From assembly GCA_964435305.1 (NCBI GenBank), contig CAYSZH010000014.1, positions 1-50,467 of the forward strand: a DNA stretch of 50,467 nt, in the 5' to 3' direction. Of the stretch, positions 24,908 through 32,855 are shown one piece after another. The first letter of the stretch is position 1. Each line of letters starts with the position of its first letter. The stretch comes from Granulosicoccus sp964435305 (lineage in GTDB: Bacteria; Pseudomonadota; Gammaproteobacteria; Granulosicoccales; Granulosicoccaceae). The notes under the pieces were generated by a model. The model saw only the letters and a program-made list of their open reading frames with translations, did not search any database and had not been told where the DNA came from. A program made the translations under genes and the position numbers.

Positions 24908-25423
24908 CTATCGCGATCGGTTATTGTGCCAGATAGTGGCAAAGGTGTCGGTGAACTGCTCAGGGTGTTTTTTTAACCAGTGGTCCAATTCAGTTGGCGA
25001 GACCCAGCGGCCATCAGCGACTTCGTTGATCTCCAGTGTGATAGGGGCATCGCTGACACAGCGGTACACTCTCATGAATTCGTAACCGCTGGATGGATTC
25101 GGTGCAAATCGATCGGTTTCGAGCAACTCTTGCTCCTGTACAGCGACACCCAATTCTTCACGCAACTCACGCGCAGCACAGGCCGCATAACGCTCTCCAG
25201 CATCAACATGCCCTGCGGCGCTCGAATCCCACAAACCGGGGTTGGTGTCTTTGCTAGCAGATCGAAGCTGAACAAATACACGTTGCTTGGAGTCAAACAG
25301 CAGAATATGAGTTGAACGGTGATACAGAGCGCGCCGATGAACGTCTGAGCGTAAGGCACGCCCAATCACCTTGTCATACTTATTGACCACATCCAGCCAT
25401 TCGGCATGCCGCTGCTCAGGCAT
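24908..25423 (-). CDS. Nudix hydrolase (IPP-isomerase/YfcD-like)
   Basis: Nudix-fold pyrophosphohydrolase of about 171 residues. The Nudix box runs from GHVDAGE to REELGV with the metal-binding RELREELG in place. The opening EWLDVVNKYDKVIGRALRSDVH and HRSTHILLFDSKQRVFVQLRS are typical of the YfcD-like subgroup related to isopentenyl-diphosphate isomerase. Substrate not predictable. The frame also opens at a GTG at 25456; the ATG at 25423 sits closer to the family start, so I prefer it without strong ribosome-site evidence. Confidence 0.88.
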   Translation of the reverse strand: MPEQRHAEWLDVVNKYDKVIGRALRSDVHRRALYHRSTHILLFDSKQRVFVQLRSASKDTNPGLWDSSAAGHVDAGERYAACAARELREELGVAVQEQELLETDRFAPNPSSGYEFMRVYRCVSDAPITLEINEVADGRWVSPTELDHWLKKHPEQFTDTFATIWHNNRSR

Positions 25424-25595
25424 GAGCCCTATCGACCGTACAGAAAGCCAATCCACTCAGAACTGCACCACTATAAAAGCAGCTTAACTCAGTGTGAGTT
25501 GTAGTTCGCACCTGCCGCACACTCTGTAACACCTTCACAATACAACACCTTTACGAGACGATGATTTATCAAGACCACAGATAATAAAGGCCAAA

Positions 25596-25637
25596 TTTAA
25601 TCAAAACTAAGTTTAATCAAAACTAAGTTTAATCAAA
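25596..25637. repeat. 16-bp tandem repeat, 2.6 copies
   Basis: TTTAATCAAAACTAAG is repeated at 25596 and 25612, followed by a partial third copy. It lies between the Nudix gene and the end of the transposase-like gene. AT-rich, no coding potential; meaning unknown. Confidence 0.9.
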
Positions 25638-25664
25638 GCGTACAAAGGTGCTGTTATACCTCGA

Positions 25665-26615
25665 TTACGCCGCCGATTTTTCGATTAACATAGCACGGAG
25701 GTGTTTAACTTTACGCCTCAGCTCAGAATTTTGTTTAAGCATCTCACGGAAGTAACGTTGATTACGACTCATGGTACTCAGAGAGCGTCCAAACCGTTTC
25801 GCAGTGGCGTTTAGAGAGGCAATTTCGATATCCAGGGCGAGATAGGCGATGATCTGGCGAAGCTGACTGACATCGCGCATACGGCTGTCAGAGCTCAAAA
25901 TAGCCGGTTTGACATTTTCTTCCTGGCACACATGCCTGACCAATTGGCTTAGTGAAATGTTGACCGATTTTTTCGCCCTCGGCTTGAGCGCTTTTTTGAT
26001 GAAGGCTTCGCTACCGATGACGTGTTCGCGGAGCAGCTTATCTCGGTATTGTTCTGACCACAGCGCATCCTGTTCTACATCGTTAACAAGTCGATCGAAC
26101 GCACCCATTCGATTTTTCGGGGGCGAGCCAAGCGCTGAGAGTACGGTTTCGGTATCTAACCAGGGCGTAGTCCGCTTGCCAATGTAGTCGTCATAACAGG
26201 ACCAGGTATAGTCATTTGGGTGTTTCACCAGGCGCTCTCTAACCGGCGTATTGCATACAATGCACACAAGATTGGATAAGTGCGGCTCTGGTTCGATAAC
26301 GCTGGCTTTATAACGCCCCCCAAACACCTGCCCATCGTGTGAGTGTCGAACATTAAAGTAACGCGTATAGCGAAACGAGAGGTTCTGCATTGCTTTGGCA
26401 AGTGGAATTGTGCCGACCTGGACCACAAGCTGAAGCTGATCTTTGACAATACAGTAGGCATACAGCTTAAGCTCAAAGCGCACGACCGTTTCCGCCAGAA
26501 TTTCGATCATCTGACGCTTATCGCTAGTGGATTTGAAAACAGCAGTTTGACCGAAGCCACCGACCACAACGTAGTAGGTTGCGCTGCGGAAATGAATGCG
26601 ATTCTTTCTTGCCAT
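25665..26615 (-). CDS. Domesticated IS200/RAYT-like protein with DnaA-type C-terminal domain, catalytic residues lost
   Basis: Homologue of REP-associated tyrosine transposases (Y1 family, IS200-like). The scaffold is well kept: start MARKNRIHFRSATYYVV, FRYTRYFNVRHSHDGQVFGGRYKA, then RLVKHPNDYTWSCYDDYIG and PWLDTETVLSALG. The C-terminal part (about residues 220-287) resembles the DNA-binding domain IV of DnaA (SQLRQIIAYLALDIE, then a helix-turn-helix before RNQRYFREM). The HUH motif expected in YCIVKDQLQLVV is QLQ instead of HxH (residues 60-62). The position of the nucleophilic tyrosine is isoleucine (about 119) in LVCIVCNTPVRE. It therefore cannot cut DNA in the usual way, but may bind it. 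Start ATG 26615; no flanking inverted repeats seen. Confidence 0.82.
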   Translation of the reverse strand: MARKNRIHFRSATYYVVVGGFGQTAVFKSTSDKRQMIEILAETVVRFELKLYAYCIVKDQLQLVVQVGTIPLAKAMQNLSFRYTRYFNVRHSHDGQVFGGRYKASVIEPEPHLSNLVCIVCNTPVRERLVKHPNDYTWSCYDDYIGKRTTPWLDTETVLSALGSPPKNRMGAFDRLVNDVEQDALWSEQYRDKLLREHVIGSEAFIKKALKPRAKKSVNISLSQLVRHVCQEENVKPAILSSDSRMRDVSQLRQIIAYLALDIEIASLNATAKRFGRSLSTMSRNQRYFREMLKQNSELRRKVKHLRAMLIEKSAA

Positions 26616-26816
26616 ACAGTTCAAACTGGTACTTAGTTCGGGGTTGCTTCGCGAGTTAGAGGTTTGTCAAAATTTCCAACTGTCACTTATACGCCCGACA
26701 ACTCACAGCAGATCAGAAAAAGAGACCTTATTTGACGTAAAGCAGACTACAATGCCCTGCATAAAACCGAATCTATTGCCCTGCACGCCACTGGCACCTG
26801 GGCTGGAGCAACGACA

Positions 26817-28163
26817 GTGAGCGTATGGCTGCAACGCCGATCGGCAACCCGCAACGAGCAAGCTCGAGGCTTTAACAGCACGCGTGACGATAGCCAATTT
26901 CAACGCGACAGAGCTCGGATCATCCACAGCGCTTCCTTCCGTTCGCTGCAATCGAAAACCCAGGTACTCGGTTTAGGTGAAAGTGACTTTTATCGCACGC
27001 GTCTTACCCATTCACTGGAAGTGGCCCAGGTTGGCTCAGGCATATGCGAATGGCTGCGCGACCAACCCGACAACAAGCCATGGCAGGAGCTGATCCCGTC
27101 TTTCAGTTTGATAGAAGCCGTTTGTCTGGCGCACGATATTGGTCACTCGCCATTCGGACACGGCGGCGAGGTCGCACTCAATGCTATGATGCGCGATCAC
27201 GGTGGTTTTGAAGCTAATGGCCAAACATTGCGAATTTTAGCAAGGCTGGGCGAATATTCCCCCAACTGTGGGCTCGATCTGACGCGCCGCACCATGCTTG
27301 GCACAATAAAGTACCCGGCTCTTTATTCACAGACCTGCCGTTATCAAACAGAGTCTGCACCTACAAATGATAAGCCGCTTAACAGCGGACAAACCCAAGC
27401 CTACCTGAACATGGATCAATGGGCGCCACCCAAGTGCATTTACGATCACGAGTGTGATGTACTCGATTGGCTGTTGGATCCATTTAACGTAGCTGATCAA
27501 AATGAATTTCTGTCGCTAAGCACGCCAGCTAAGGGGCATTTGAAATCCCGCTATAAGCCGTTTGACACCAGCATCATGGAATTGGCAGACGATATTGCCT
27601 ACGGCGTGCATGATTTGGAAGATGCATTGGCACTTGGGCTGGTGGACAGAGATGTGTGGATGAGCAAAGTGTCATCGGTCATTCAATCCATGGACAACAA
27701 CCCGGTTAAGGACAACCTTGAACAATACAATCAGCTTCTTTTTAGCCGCTCGCAAAAAGATCGCAAGCACGCCATAAGCCGGCTCGTTGGTTATTTTATA
27801 AAAGGGATGTATATCGAAGAGCTGCCGGTGTTCACAGACCCATTTTTGCGCTTGCAGGCAAGAATGGAGTCGAGCGCTTATGAAATTCTATTGCTGATAA
27901 AACGTTTTGTTATGCAACACGTAATACTTAGGCCAGAGCTACAGCAATTGCAGTATAAAGGGCAGCAAGTCATGGTCAAATTATTTGATATTTTTGCGGC
28001 CAACACCGACAGACTGCTGCCACTGGATGTACTGGAGCAATACGACAGCCAAGGCCATCGAGCCATCGCCGATTACCTGGCCAGCATGACCGATGTATCC
28101 GCCGGCAAGCTTTACCACAAGCTTCTGAGCCCAACTTCAGGGTCTATTTTCGACAGAACCTAA
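26817..28163 (+). CDS. dgt: Deoxyguanosinetriphosphate triphosphohydrolase (dGTPase) family protein
   Basis: HD-domain enzyme that removes triphosphate from dGTP and related dNTPs, adjusting nucleotide pools. The N-terminus RDRARIIHSASFRSLQSKTQVLG is family-typical. The HD metal site is formed by RLTHSLEVAQ (H65), LAHDIGHSPFGHGGE (H106, D107) and the aspartate in MELADDIAYGVHDLED. At 448 residues it is nearer to the shorter dGTPase-like type than to E. coli Dgt (505), so the substrate range may be broader. It starts at GTG with a GGAG eight bases upstream and ends before a shared bidirectional terminator. Divergent from the transposase-like gene. Confidence 0.92.
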   Translation: MSVWLQRRSATRNEQARGFNSTRDDSQFQRDRARIIHSASFRSLQSKTQVLGLGESDFYRTRLTHSLEVAQVGSGICEWLRDQPDNKPWQELIPSFSLIEAVCLAHDIGHSPFGHGGEVALNAMMRDHGGFEANGQTLRILARLGEYSPNCGLDLTRRTMLGTIKYPALYSQTCRYQTESAPTNDKPLNSGQTQAYLNMDQWAPPKCIYDHECDVLDWLLDPFNVADQNEFLSLSTPAKGHLKSRYKPFDTSIMELADDIAYGVHDLEDALALGLVDRDVWMSKVSSVIQSMDNNPVKDNLEQYNQLLFSRSQKDRKHAISRLVGYFIKGMYIEELPVFTDPFLRLQARMESSAYEILLLIKRFVMQHVILRPELQQLQYKGQQVMVKLFDIFAANTDRLLPLDVLEQYDSQGHRAIADYLASMTDVSAGKLYHKLLSPTSGSIFDRT

Positions 28164-28212
28164 TCTAACCGGCTGACTTGTTGAATTTAAAACTTTGCGG
28201 CGTTCAAAACGT

Positions 28213-28240
28213 AAAAAAGCCCCGTAATCAGGGGCTTTTT
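28213..28240. terminator. Bidirectional Rho-independent terminator between dgt and rpsI
   Basis: AAAAAAGCCCC, 7-base loop, GGGGCTTTTT. The symmetric A- and T-runs let it end both the dgt transcript (plus strand) and the rplM-rpsI transcript (minus strand). Confidence 0.92.
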
Positions 28241-28315
28241 GGGTTCAATCAATGTCAGCAAGCTTTGAATACTTACTGAGCCATACGCAGCAGAAACCTC
28301 GTCGCGATAGGACGG

Positions 28316-28708
28316 TTAACGCTTAGAGTATTGAGTCGCTTTACGGGCTTTTCGCAAGCCCACTTTCTTACGTTCAACTTCACGCGCATCGCGAGTCAGG
28401 AATCCAGCCCCGCGTAGAGTGCTGCGTAAAGACTCATCGTACGACAGTAGAGCACGGGAAATACCCAACCTGATAGCACCAGCCTGACCACTGCCACCAC
28501 CGCCCCTAACCGTGATATTGAAATCGAAGTTGCTGACCATATCGGAACGCTCTAGTGGCTGCCGAATGATCATATGAGCTGTTTTACGACCAAAGTACTC
28601 ATCAAGGGGCTTGTTATTGACAACAATGTTGCCAGACCCATTCTTCATGAATACGCGAGCTGTTGACGACTTACGTCGACCGGTGCCGTAATACTGTTGC
28701 GCTGCCAT
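28316..28708 (-). CDS. rpsI: 30S ribosomal protein S9
   Basis: Small-subunit protein whose C-terminal tail reaches the P-site tRNA. 130 residues as expected, with YYGTGRRKSSTARVF at the start, GGGGSGQAGAIRLGISRAL in the middle and the invariant end GLRKARKATQYSKR. It follows rplM by three bases, the usual bacterial pair. Confidence 0.99.
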   Translation of the reverse strand: MAAQQYYGTGRRKSSTARVFMKNGSGNIVVNNKPLDEYFGRKTAHMIIRQPLERSDMVSNFDFNITVRGGGGSGQAGAIRLGISRALLSYDESLRSTLRGAGFLTRDAREVERKKVGLRKARKATQYSKR

Positions 28709-28711
28709 CGC

Positions 28712-29146
28712 TTATATCTCCAGAAGAGTGGGTTGTTGCGCGGCATGATCGTGATCTTTGCCGGAAAACACTCGAAGCTTACGGTACATTTCTCTACCCA
28801 GCGAATTCTTGGGCAGCATCCCTTTAACCGCAAGTTCAATAATGCGCTCGGGGTGGGATTGCTGAAGCTTTTCAAAGTTAATTGACTTCAAGTTACCGAT
28901 ATAACCTGTGTGCCGGTGATACATTTTGTTTTTGGCTTTGTTACCCGTCACTTCGACTTTGGCGGCATTCACCACAACGATGTAATCGCCGGTATCAACG
29001 TGAGGAGTGTATATCGGCTTATGCTTGCCACGCAGTCGGCGGGCTGCCTCGGTGGCAACGTTGCCAAGCGTTTTCCCTTCTGCGTCAATGACAAACCATT
29101 GTCTTTTGACCTCGGCGGGTTTTGCGCTGATCGTTGTTTTGTTCAC
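28712..29146 (-). CDS. rplM: 50S ribosomal protein L13
   Basis: Early-assembly large-subunit protein. 144 residues against about 142 in E. coli, with WFVIDAEGKTLGNVATEAA, RGKHKPIYTPHVDTGDYIVVVNA, NKMYHRHTGYIGNLK and the end GKDHDHAAQQPTLLEI. It starts with GTG, which is unusual for an r-protein gene. A good sigma-70 promoter lies about 45 bases upstream. Confidence 0.99.
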   Translation of the reverse strand: MNKTTISAKPAEVKRQWFVIDAEGKTLGNVATEAARRLRGKHKPIYTPHVDTGDYIVVVNAAKVEVTGNKAKNKMYHRHTGYIGNLKSINFEKLQQSHPERIIELAVKGMLPKNSLGREMYRKLRVFSGKDHDHAAQQPTLLEI

Positions 29147-29190
29147 TACTGTGCCTCAGAACGGTTGCTCGGTATTGAGCCTAGCCCGCC

Positions 29191-29219
29191 ATTGTAGATG
29201 ACATTGACGCAGGACTCAA
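29191..29219 (-). promoter_or_regulatory. Sigma-70 promoter of rplM-rpsI
   Basis: Minus-strand TTGAGT (29219-29214), 17-base spacer, TACAAT (29196-29191), followed by a GC-rich discriminator GGCGGGC, as expected for stringently controlled ribosomal-protein genes. Confidence 0.65.
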
Positions 29220-29307
29220 GCATATCAAACGAACAGTGCTTGACGCAAAGGCACAACACCTGCGCCGCAAATGACGGTGATGGTGTTTTGGACGATTATG
29301 TCTGGAG

Positions 29308-29341
29308 ATTAAAAAGTCAGCGCGGCTCGAAAGCCGCGCTG
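29308..29341 (-). terminator. Strong Rho-independent terminator (minus strand)
   Basis: CAGCGCGGCT stem, 4-base loop, perfect 10-bp complement, followed on the minus strand by ACTTTTTAAT. It ends whatever is transcribed from the osmC side before rplM. The nearest upstream gene stop is about 350 bases away. Confidence 0.85.
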
Positions 29342-29363
29342 CAACCACCTAAAAAGGAGGGAG
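29309..29363 (-). ncRNA. Candidate short sRNA with C/U-rich anti-Shine-Dalgarno head
   Basis: A minus-strand promoter-like pair (TTGCAA at 29398-29393, 17-base spacer, CATAGT at 29375-29370) precedes CTCCTCCCTCC, then a short linker, then a perfect 10-bp GC-rich hairpin ending in T5. No protein is encoded. The RNA could be a separate roughly 55-nt transcript or the processed 3' end of a longer osmC mRNA. The CCUCC element could pair with ribosome binding sites, like the candidate at 7890-7979. The exact 5' end is uncertain. Confidence 0.36.
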
Positions 29364-29692
29364 GAGAAAACTATGCTTTCGCCCCCTCACAGTTGCAATC
29401 TGCGGGCCATATCCGGGTGGCAATGAGAATCCGATAGGTCACATGATCGATTACTGCGACACCGTTTCCAAAACCCTTGAAACGCCCGTTTGACAAGCTC
29501 ACAGTCTGACAACACACCCTTTACAGCATCCTGCCGAGCGCAACTGATGCCGCAATTTTAACTCTGGTAATCAGGCACTTGAGTTTTTTAACACTGTTAG
29601 ATTTCGCGGTATTGGCATAAGCTGCGTGCTTATCTCCGCCAAGCGCGTGTGCCAGCGGGTTACGAAGCTCAAGGTGTGAACTGCCTCACAGC

Positions 29693-30118
29693 CTAATCGA
29701 CTGCTGAATCGATAACTTCGTACGATACCGTTATTTTGGCGGACTGTTCCAGCATTTTGGATGCGGAACAGTATTTTTCTGACGACAAAGAAACCGCGCG
29801 AGCAACCTGCTTTTCACTCAAACTTTTCCCACTAACCTTGAAATGGACGAAAATCTCGGTAAATACCGCCGGAATTTCGTCAGCACGCGTGGCGCTGAGC
29901 TCAATTTCGCAGTCTTGCACAAGCTGGCGAGACTTTTGCAATATCAAAATCACATCGAATGCAGTGCATCCACCCAGGCCCATGAGCAGCATTTCCATGG
30001 GTCGACAACCAAGGTTGCGGCCTCCGTGTTCCGGAGAACCGTCCATGACGACTGAGTGGCCACTGCCGGATTCAGCGACAAAGCTCATATGATCCAACCA
30101 TTTAACACGTGCTTGCAC
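29693..30118 (-). CDS. OsmC family protein
   Basis: OsmC/Ohr-fold protein of 141 residues that may reduce organic hydroperoxides using a cysteine pair. The two conserved cysteines are visible in GLGGCTAFDVILIL (C51) and EKYCSASKML (C117), and the glutamate of the SLSEKQVARAV segment is kept. This subgroup (YhfA-like) often lies next to crp, as here, where the crp gene is divergent. The biological substrate of this subgroup is not known. Its transcript may run to the terminator at 29308. Confidence 0.9.
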   Translation of the reverse strand: MQARVKWLDHMSFVAESGSGHSVVMDGSPEHGGRNLGCRPMEMLLMGLGGCTAFDVILILQKSRQLVQDCEIELSATRADEIPAVFTEIFVHFKVSGKSLSEKQVARAVSLSSEKYCSASKMLEQSAKITVSYEVIDSAVD

Positions 30119-30201
30119 GGTTTTTTAACCCCTGATAAGAATATCGATAGCGAAATGATGTCTATTTTACTGAAGATATTAAAAGGATGGCCGATCAATG
30201 T

Positions 30202-30231
30202 TTGACGGTATACAAAATAGCTCGGTCTATT
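30202..30231 (+). promoter_or_regulatory. Probable sigma-70 promoter of crp
   Basis: TTGACG (30202-30207), 18-base spacer, TCTATT (30226-30231). A TGTGA half-site overlaps just downstream (30231-30235), which could allow CRP autoregulation, but the second half-site is poor. Confidence 0.4.
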
Positions 30232-30271
30232 GTGACCCTGCGCAAACATTGAGTACGGAGAGTAACTGGAT

Positions 30272-30910
30272 ATGCTAGCGCCTCGTATTGCACCACCACC
30301 AGTTGAGTGGTTGGACGTTTTTCTGCGGAGCAGTCATCGACGACAGTATCCTGCCAAAACCACGATTATCCATCATGGTGATGTGCCAGAGACATTGTAT
30401 TACATCGTAGACGGCTCGGTAAGTGTGGTTATCGAAGATGATGACGGCCGAGAAATTGTACTTGCCTATTTAAGTGCAGGTGATTTCTTTGGTGAAATGG
30501 GACTGTTTGACGAAGAAGGTCAACGCAGCGCCTGGGTTGTAGCTCGAGTCAAATGCGAACTTGCAGAGATGAACTACGATCAATTTCGTCGTCTATCAAC
30601 AGAACAACCCGAAATGCTGTATTCGCTGACCACTCAAATGGCTGCCCGTTTGAGAAAAACCAGTGTTAAGGTTCGCGACCTTGCGTTTCTGGATGTCACC
30701 GGTCGTGTTGCATCAACACTTCTGGATTTGGCAAAAATGCCGGATGCGATTACTCACCCCGACGGTATGCAAATTCGCATCACTCGTCAGGAAATCGCAC
30801 GCATTGTTGGCTGTTCACGTGAAATGGTTGGTCGAGTGCTAAAAGAACTCGAAGATCGTGGGTTGATACATGCGCGCGGTAAAACAATGGTTATCTACGG
30901 TACCCGTTAG
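30272..30910 (+). CDS. crp: cAMP receptor protein, Crp/Vfr family
   Basis: Global cAMP-responsive transcription factor. The cyclic-nucleotide domain has GDFFGEMGLF and RSAW (R85, S86), equivalent to the phosphate-binding residues of E. coli CRP, and LRKTSVKV contains the T-S pair that reads the adenine. The winged helix-turn-helix ITRQEIARIVGCSREMVGRV keeps the recognition-helix residues R183, E184 and R188, so it should bind TGTGA-type sites. At 212 residues it is close to E. coli CRP and Pseudomonas Vfr. A GGAGAG ribosome site precedes the ATG. The order trpC-crp-osmC resembles Pseudomonas. Confidence 0.94.
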   Translation: MLAPRIAPPPVEWLDVFLRSSHRRQYPAKTTIIHHGDVPETLYYIVDGSVSVVIEDDDGREIVLAYLSAGDFFGEMGLFDEEGQRSAWVVARVKCELAEMNYDQFRRLSTEQPEMLYSLTTQMAARLRKTSVKVRDLAFLDVTGRVASTLLDLAKMPDAITHPDGMQIRITRQEIARIVGCSREMVGRVLKELEDRGLIHARGKTMVIYGTR

Positions 30911-30919
30911 TATTTTTGC

Positions 30920-30953
30920 CTTGTCTTTGCGGACAACCGTCCTCGTTGACAAG
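30920..30953. terminator. Hairpin between convergent crp and trpC (possible terminator)
   Basis: CTTGTC / GACAAG outer stem with an inner GGAC-AACC-GTCC hairpin, ten bases after the crp stop. No T-run follows on either strand, so if it ends transcription it needs help (for example Rho). Confidence 0.35.
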
Positions 30954-31014
30954 TAAGCGCAGGTTTATTGAAGGATCTTTAAGATCTTCGCTAAGACGCC
31001 AAGCTAAACAAAAC

Positions 31015-31839
31015 TCAATGTTGCATTTGTGGCTGGGAGAACAGGTTCGAAAGAGCCTCTCCTGGCTCTTTTGCGCGCATAAATGCTTCACCTACTAAAA
31101 ATCCATTCACGTGGTTGTTGCGCATCAATAAAACATCCTCTGAAGATAATATCCCGCTTTCTGTCACCACTGTTATATGAGACGGAATCTTTGGCAATAA
31201 GTTCAGCGTTGTTTGTAGACTCACTTCAAAGGTTCGCAGGTTGCGATTATTAATACCCAAGAGCATCGGGTTCATTAACAATGCACGATCAAGCTCTGCC
31301 GCATCGTGCACTTCAACCAACACATCCATACCCAGCTCTACTGCCTGCTGATACAAGTCATTTAGTTGAGCATCATCTAATGCCGCCACAATCAGCAATA
31401 CGCAGTCAGCACCTATCGCTCGGCTTTCAGTTATCTGATAAGTATCGATTAAAAAATCTTTTCGGATCACCGGTAACGCACATGCCGCTCTTGCCTCTTG
31501 TAGCGCGCTCACACTACCTTGAAAAAAATCACGATCGGTAAGCACAGACAAACACGCTGCACCACCTTGCTCATAGCTTTTTGCAATCTCTATAGGCTCA
31601 AAATTTTCTCGAAGCACACCTTTGCTGGGTGAGGCCTTTTTAATTTCAGCAATGACAGCTGCCTCAGCGTTATCTATTTTTTTTTGAACAGATGCACGGA
31701 AGCCCCTTACCGAATCGGCAGATGCAGCCAGGCTCTGTAAACTCGCCAGACTACTATGCGCGCTGCGCTCGTTTATTTCTTCAATTTTACGGGCCAATAT
31801 TTTTTTGAGAATATCGGGCACATCGTTGGATATCGCCAT
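31015..31839 (-). CDS. trpC: Indole-3-glycerol-phosphate synthase
   Basis: Ring-closing and decarboxylating step of tryptophan synthesis (CdRP to indole-3-glycerol phosphate). TIM-barrel protein of 274 residues without the TrpF fusion of enteric bacteria. It shows DILKKILARKIEEI, EIKKASPSKGVLRENFEP, VLTDRDFFQGS, VIRKDFLIDTYQI, GINNRNLRTFEV and VTESGILSSEDV. It overlaps trpD by one base and is the last gene of trpEGDC. Confidence 0.97.
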   Translation of the reverse strand: MAISNDVPDILKKILARKIEEINERSAHSSLASLQSLAASADSVRGFRASVQKKIDNAEAAVIAEIKKASPSKGVLRENFEPIEIAKSYEQGGAACLSVLTDRDFFQGSVSALQEARAACALPVIRKDFLIDTYQITESRAIGADCVLLIVAALDDAQLNDLYQQAVELGMDVLVEVHDAAELDRALLMNPMLLGINNRNLRTFEVSLQTTLNLLPKIPSHITVVTESGILSSEDVLLMRNNHVNGFLVGEAFMRAKEPGEALSNLFSQPQMQH

Positions 31840-32855
31840 TACGAAAACCTTTGGCTGGCAGTGATAAGATTGTTTAGCGTGTTCGCTGCTGCACCACTTT
31901 GCAACACTTGCGCAACCTTCTCAACACCCTGCTCTATGCTGCTCGCGGCACCACCGACATAAAGAGCAGCCCCTGCATTAAGAAGCACAATATCACGAGC
32001 AGGCCCTGGTTCATTTGCCAGCACCCCGTGAATAACCGCAAGACTTTGGGCAGCACCATCCACGCGCAAGCCATCTAATGGCTGTGTCTGCAAACCAAAC
32101 TGCGAAGGCTCAATTGTATATTCCTTAACAGCACCGTCTTTTAATTCGGCTACTTGTGTGGGGCCACTTAGGCTCACTTCATCCATTCCACCATCGCCAT
32201 GTACAACAAGCACATGTTTTGAACCCAACTTGAGTAGTACATCGGCCATCGGCTTAACCCAGTTAGCATCGTACACACCCAATAACTGTCTTGCTGCTCC
32301 GGCAGGATTGGTTAATGGCCCAAGTAAATTAAAGATGGTGCGCACACCCATCTCTTTACGTGGGCCTATTGCATGCTTCATCGCGCTGTGGTGCCGAGGT
32401 GCAAACATAAAGCCCACACCAACCTCTTGTACACACGTTGCCACCTGCTCCGGGTTAAGCTCAATATTAACGCCAGCTTCTTCTAATAGATCCGCCGCAC
32501 CTGAATTACTCGAAACAGAACGATTGCCATGTTTGGCAACCTTGACACCACCGGCGGCGGCGACAATAGAACAGCAGGTAGATATATTAAAAGTGCTGGT
32601 AGCATCACCACCGGTACCAACAATATCGATAGCGTCTTTATCAACATCAACGCTGGCCGCAAGAGAGCGCATTGTTTGAGCTGCACCTGCCACTTCATCA
32701 ACCGATTCACCCTTCATACGCAGTGCCGCGAGAAAAGCACCAATTTGCGCAGGGCTTGCATCACCTGTCATAACCTGATGCATCACAGCGGACATTTGCG
32801 ATAAGGTTAAATCCTGTCGTTCAAGCAGTGCACCTAGGGCTTCCTGAATATTCAT
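31839..32855 (-). CDS. trpD: Anthranilate phosphoribosyltransferase
   Basis: Transfers phosphoribosyl from PRPP to anthranilate. 338 residues, with the PRPP-binding GTGGDATSTFNIST, KHGNRSVSSNSGAADLLE and GVRTIFNLLGPLTNPA motifs of the family. The start overlaps the trpG stop by four bases. Confidence 0.97.
   Translation of the reverse strand: MNIQEALGALLERQDLTLSQMSAVMHQVMTGDASPAQIGAFLAALRMKGESVDEVAGAAQTMRSLAASVDVDKDAIDIVGTGGDATSTFNISTCCSIVAAAGGVKVAKHGNRSVSSNSGAADLLEEAGVNIELNPEQVATCVQEVGVGFMFAPRHHSAMKHAIGPRKEMGVRTIFNLLGPLTNPAGAARQLLGVYDANWVKPMADVLLKLGSKHVLVVHGDGGMDEVSLSGPTQVAELKDGAVKEYTIEPSQFGLQTQPLDGLRVDGAAQSLAVIHGVLANEPGPARDIVLLNAGAALYVGGAASSIEQGVEKVAQVLQSGAAANTLNNLITASQRFS

Larger units (their letters stand above)
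29147..29692. other. Intergenic region between osmC and rplM (546 bases)
   Basis: Contains the rplM promoter (29191-29219) and a strong minus-strand terminator (29308-29341). Next to the terminator is a purine-rich block on the plus strand, C/U-rich on the minus strand. The part from 29430 to 29692 shows no gene or clear signal. A 17-residue plus-strand frame with a very strong ribosome-site-like sequence (29373-29426) is discussed as rejected. Confidence 0.6.

Noticed and set aside
25665..26615. Active IS200/IS605 insertion sequence
   Set aside because: Catalytic His and Tyr residues are missing and no end hairpins or TTAC-type target are seen. Annotated as a domesticated homologue.
26343..26636. 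Plus-strand frames opposite the transposase-like gene
   Set aside because: Shadows of a well-supported minus-strand gene.
29373..29426. 17-residue plus-strand frame (MLSPPHSCNLRAISGWQ) behind a very strong GGAGGGAGGAG ribosome-like site
   Set aside because: The hairpin just upstream is a minus-strand terminator, and the purine block is better explained as the complement of a C/U-rich sRNA element. No plus-strand promoter seen. Not excluded.
29342..29692. 6S RNA, RNase P RNA or tmRNA on either strand
   Set aside because: None of the conserved sequence signatures could be found.
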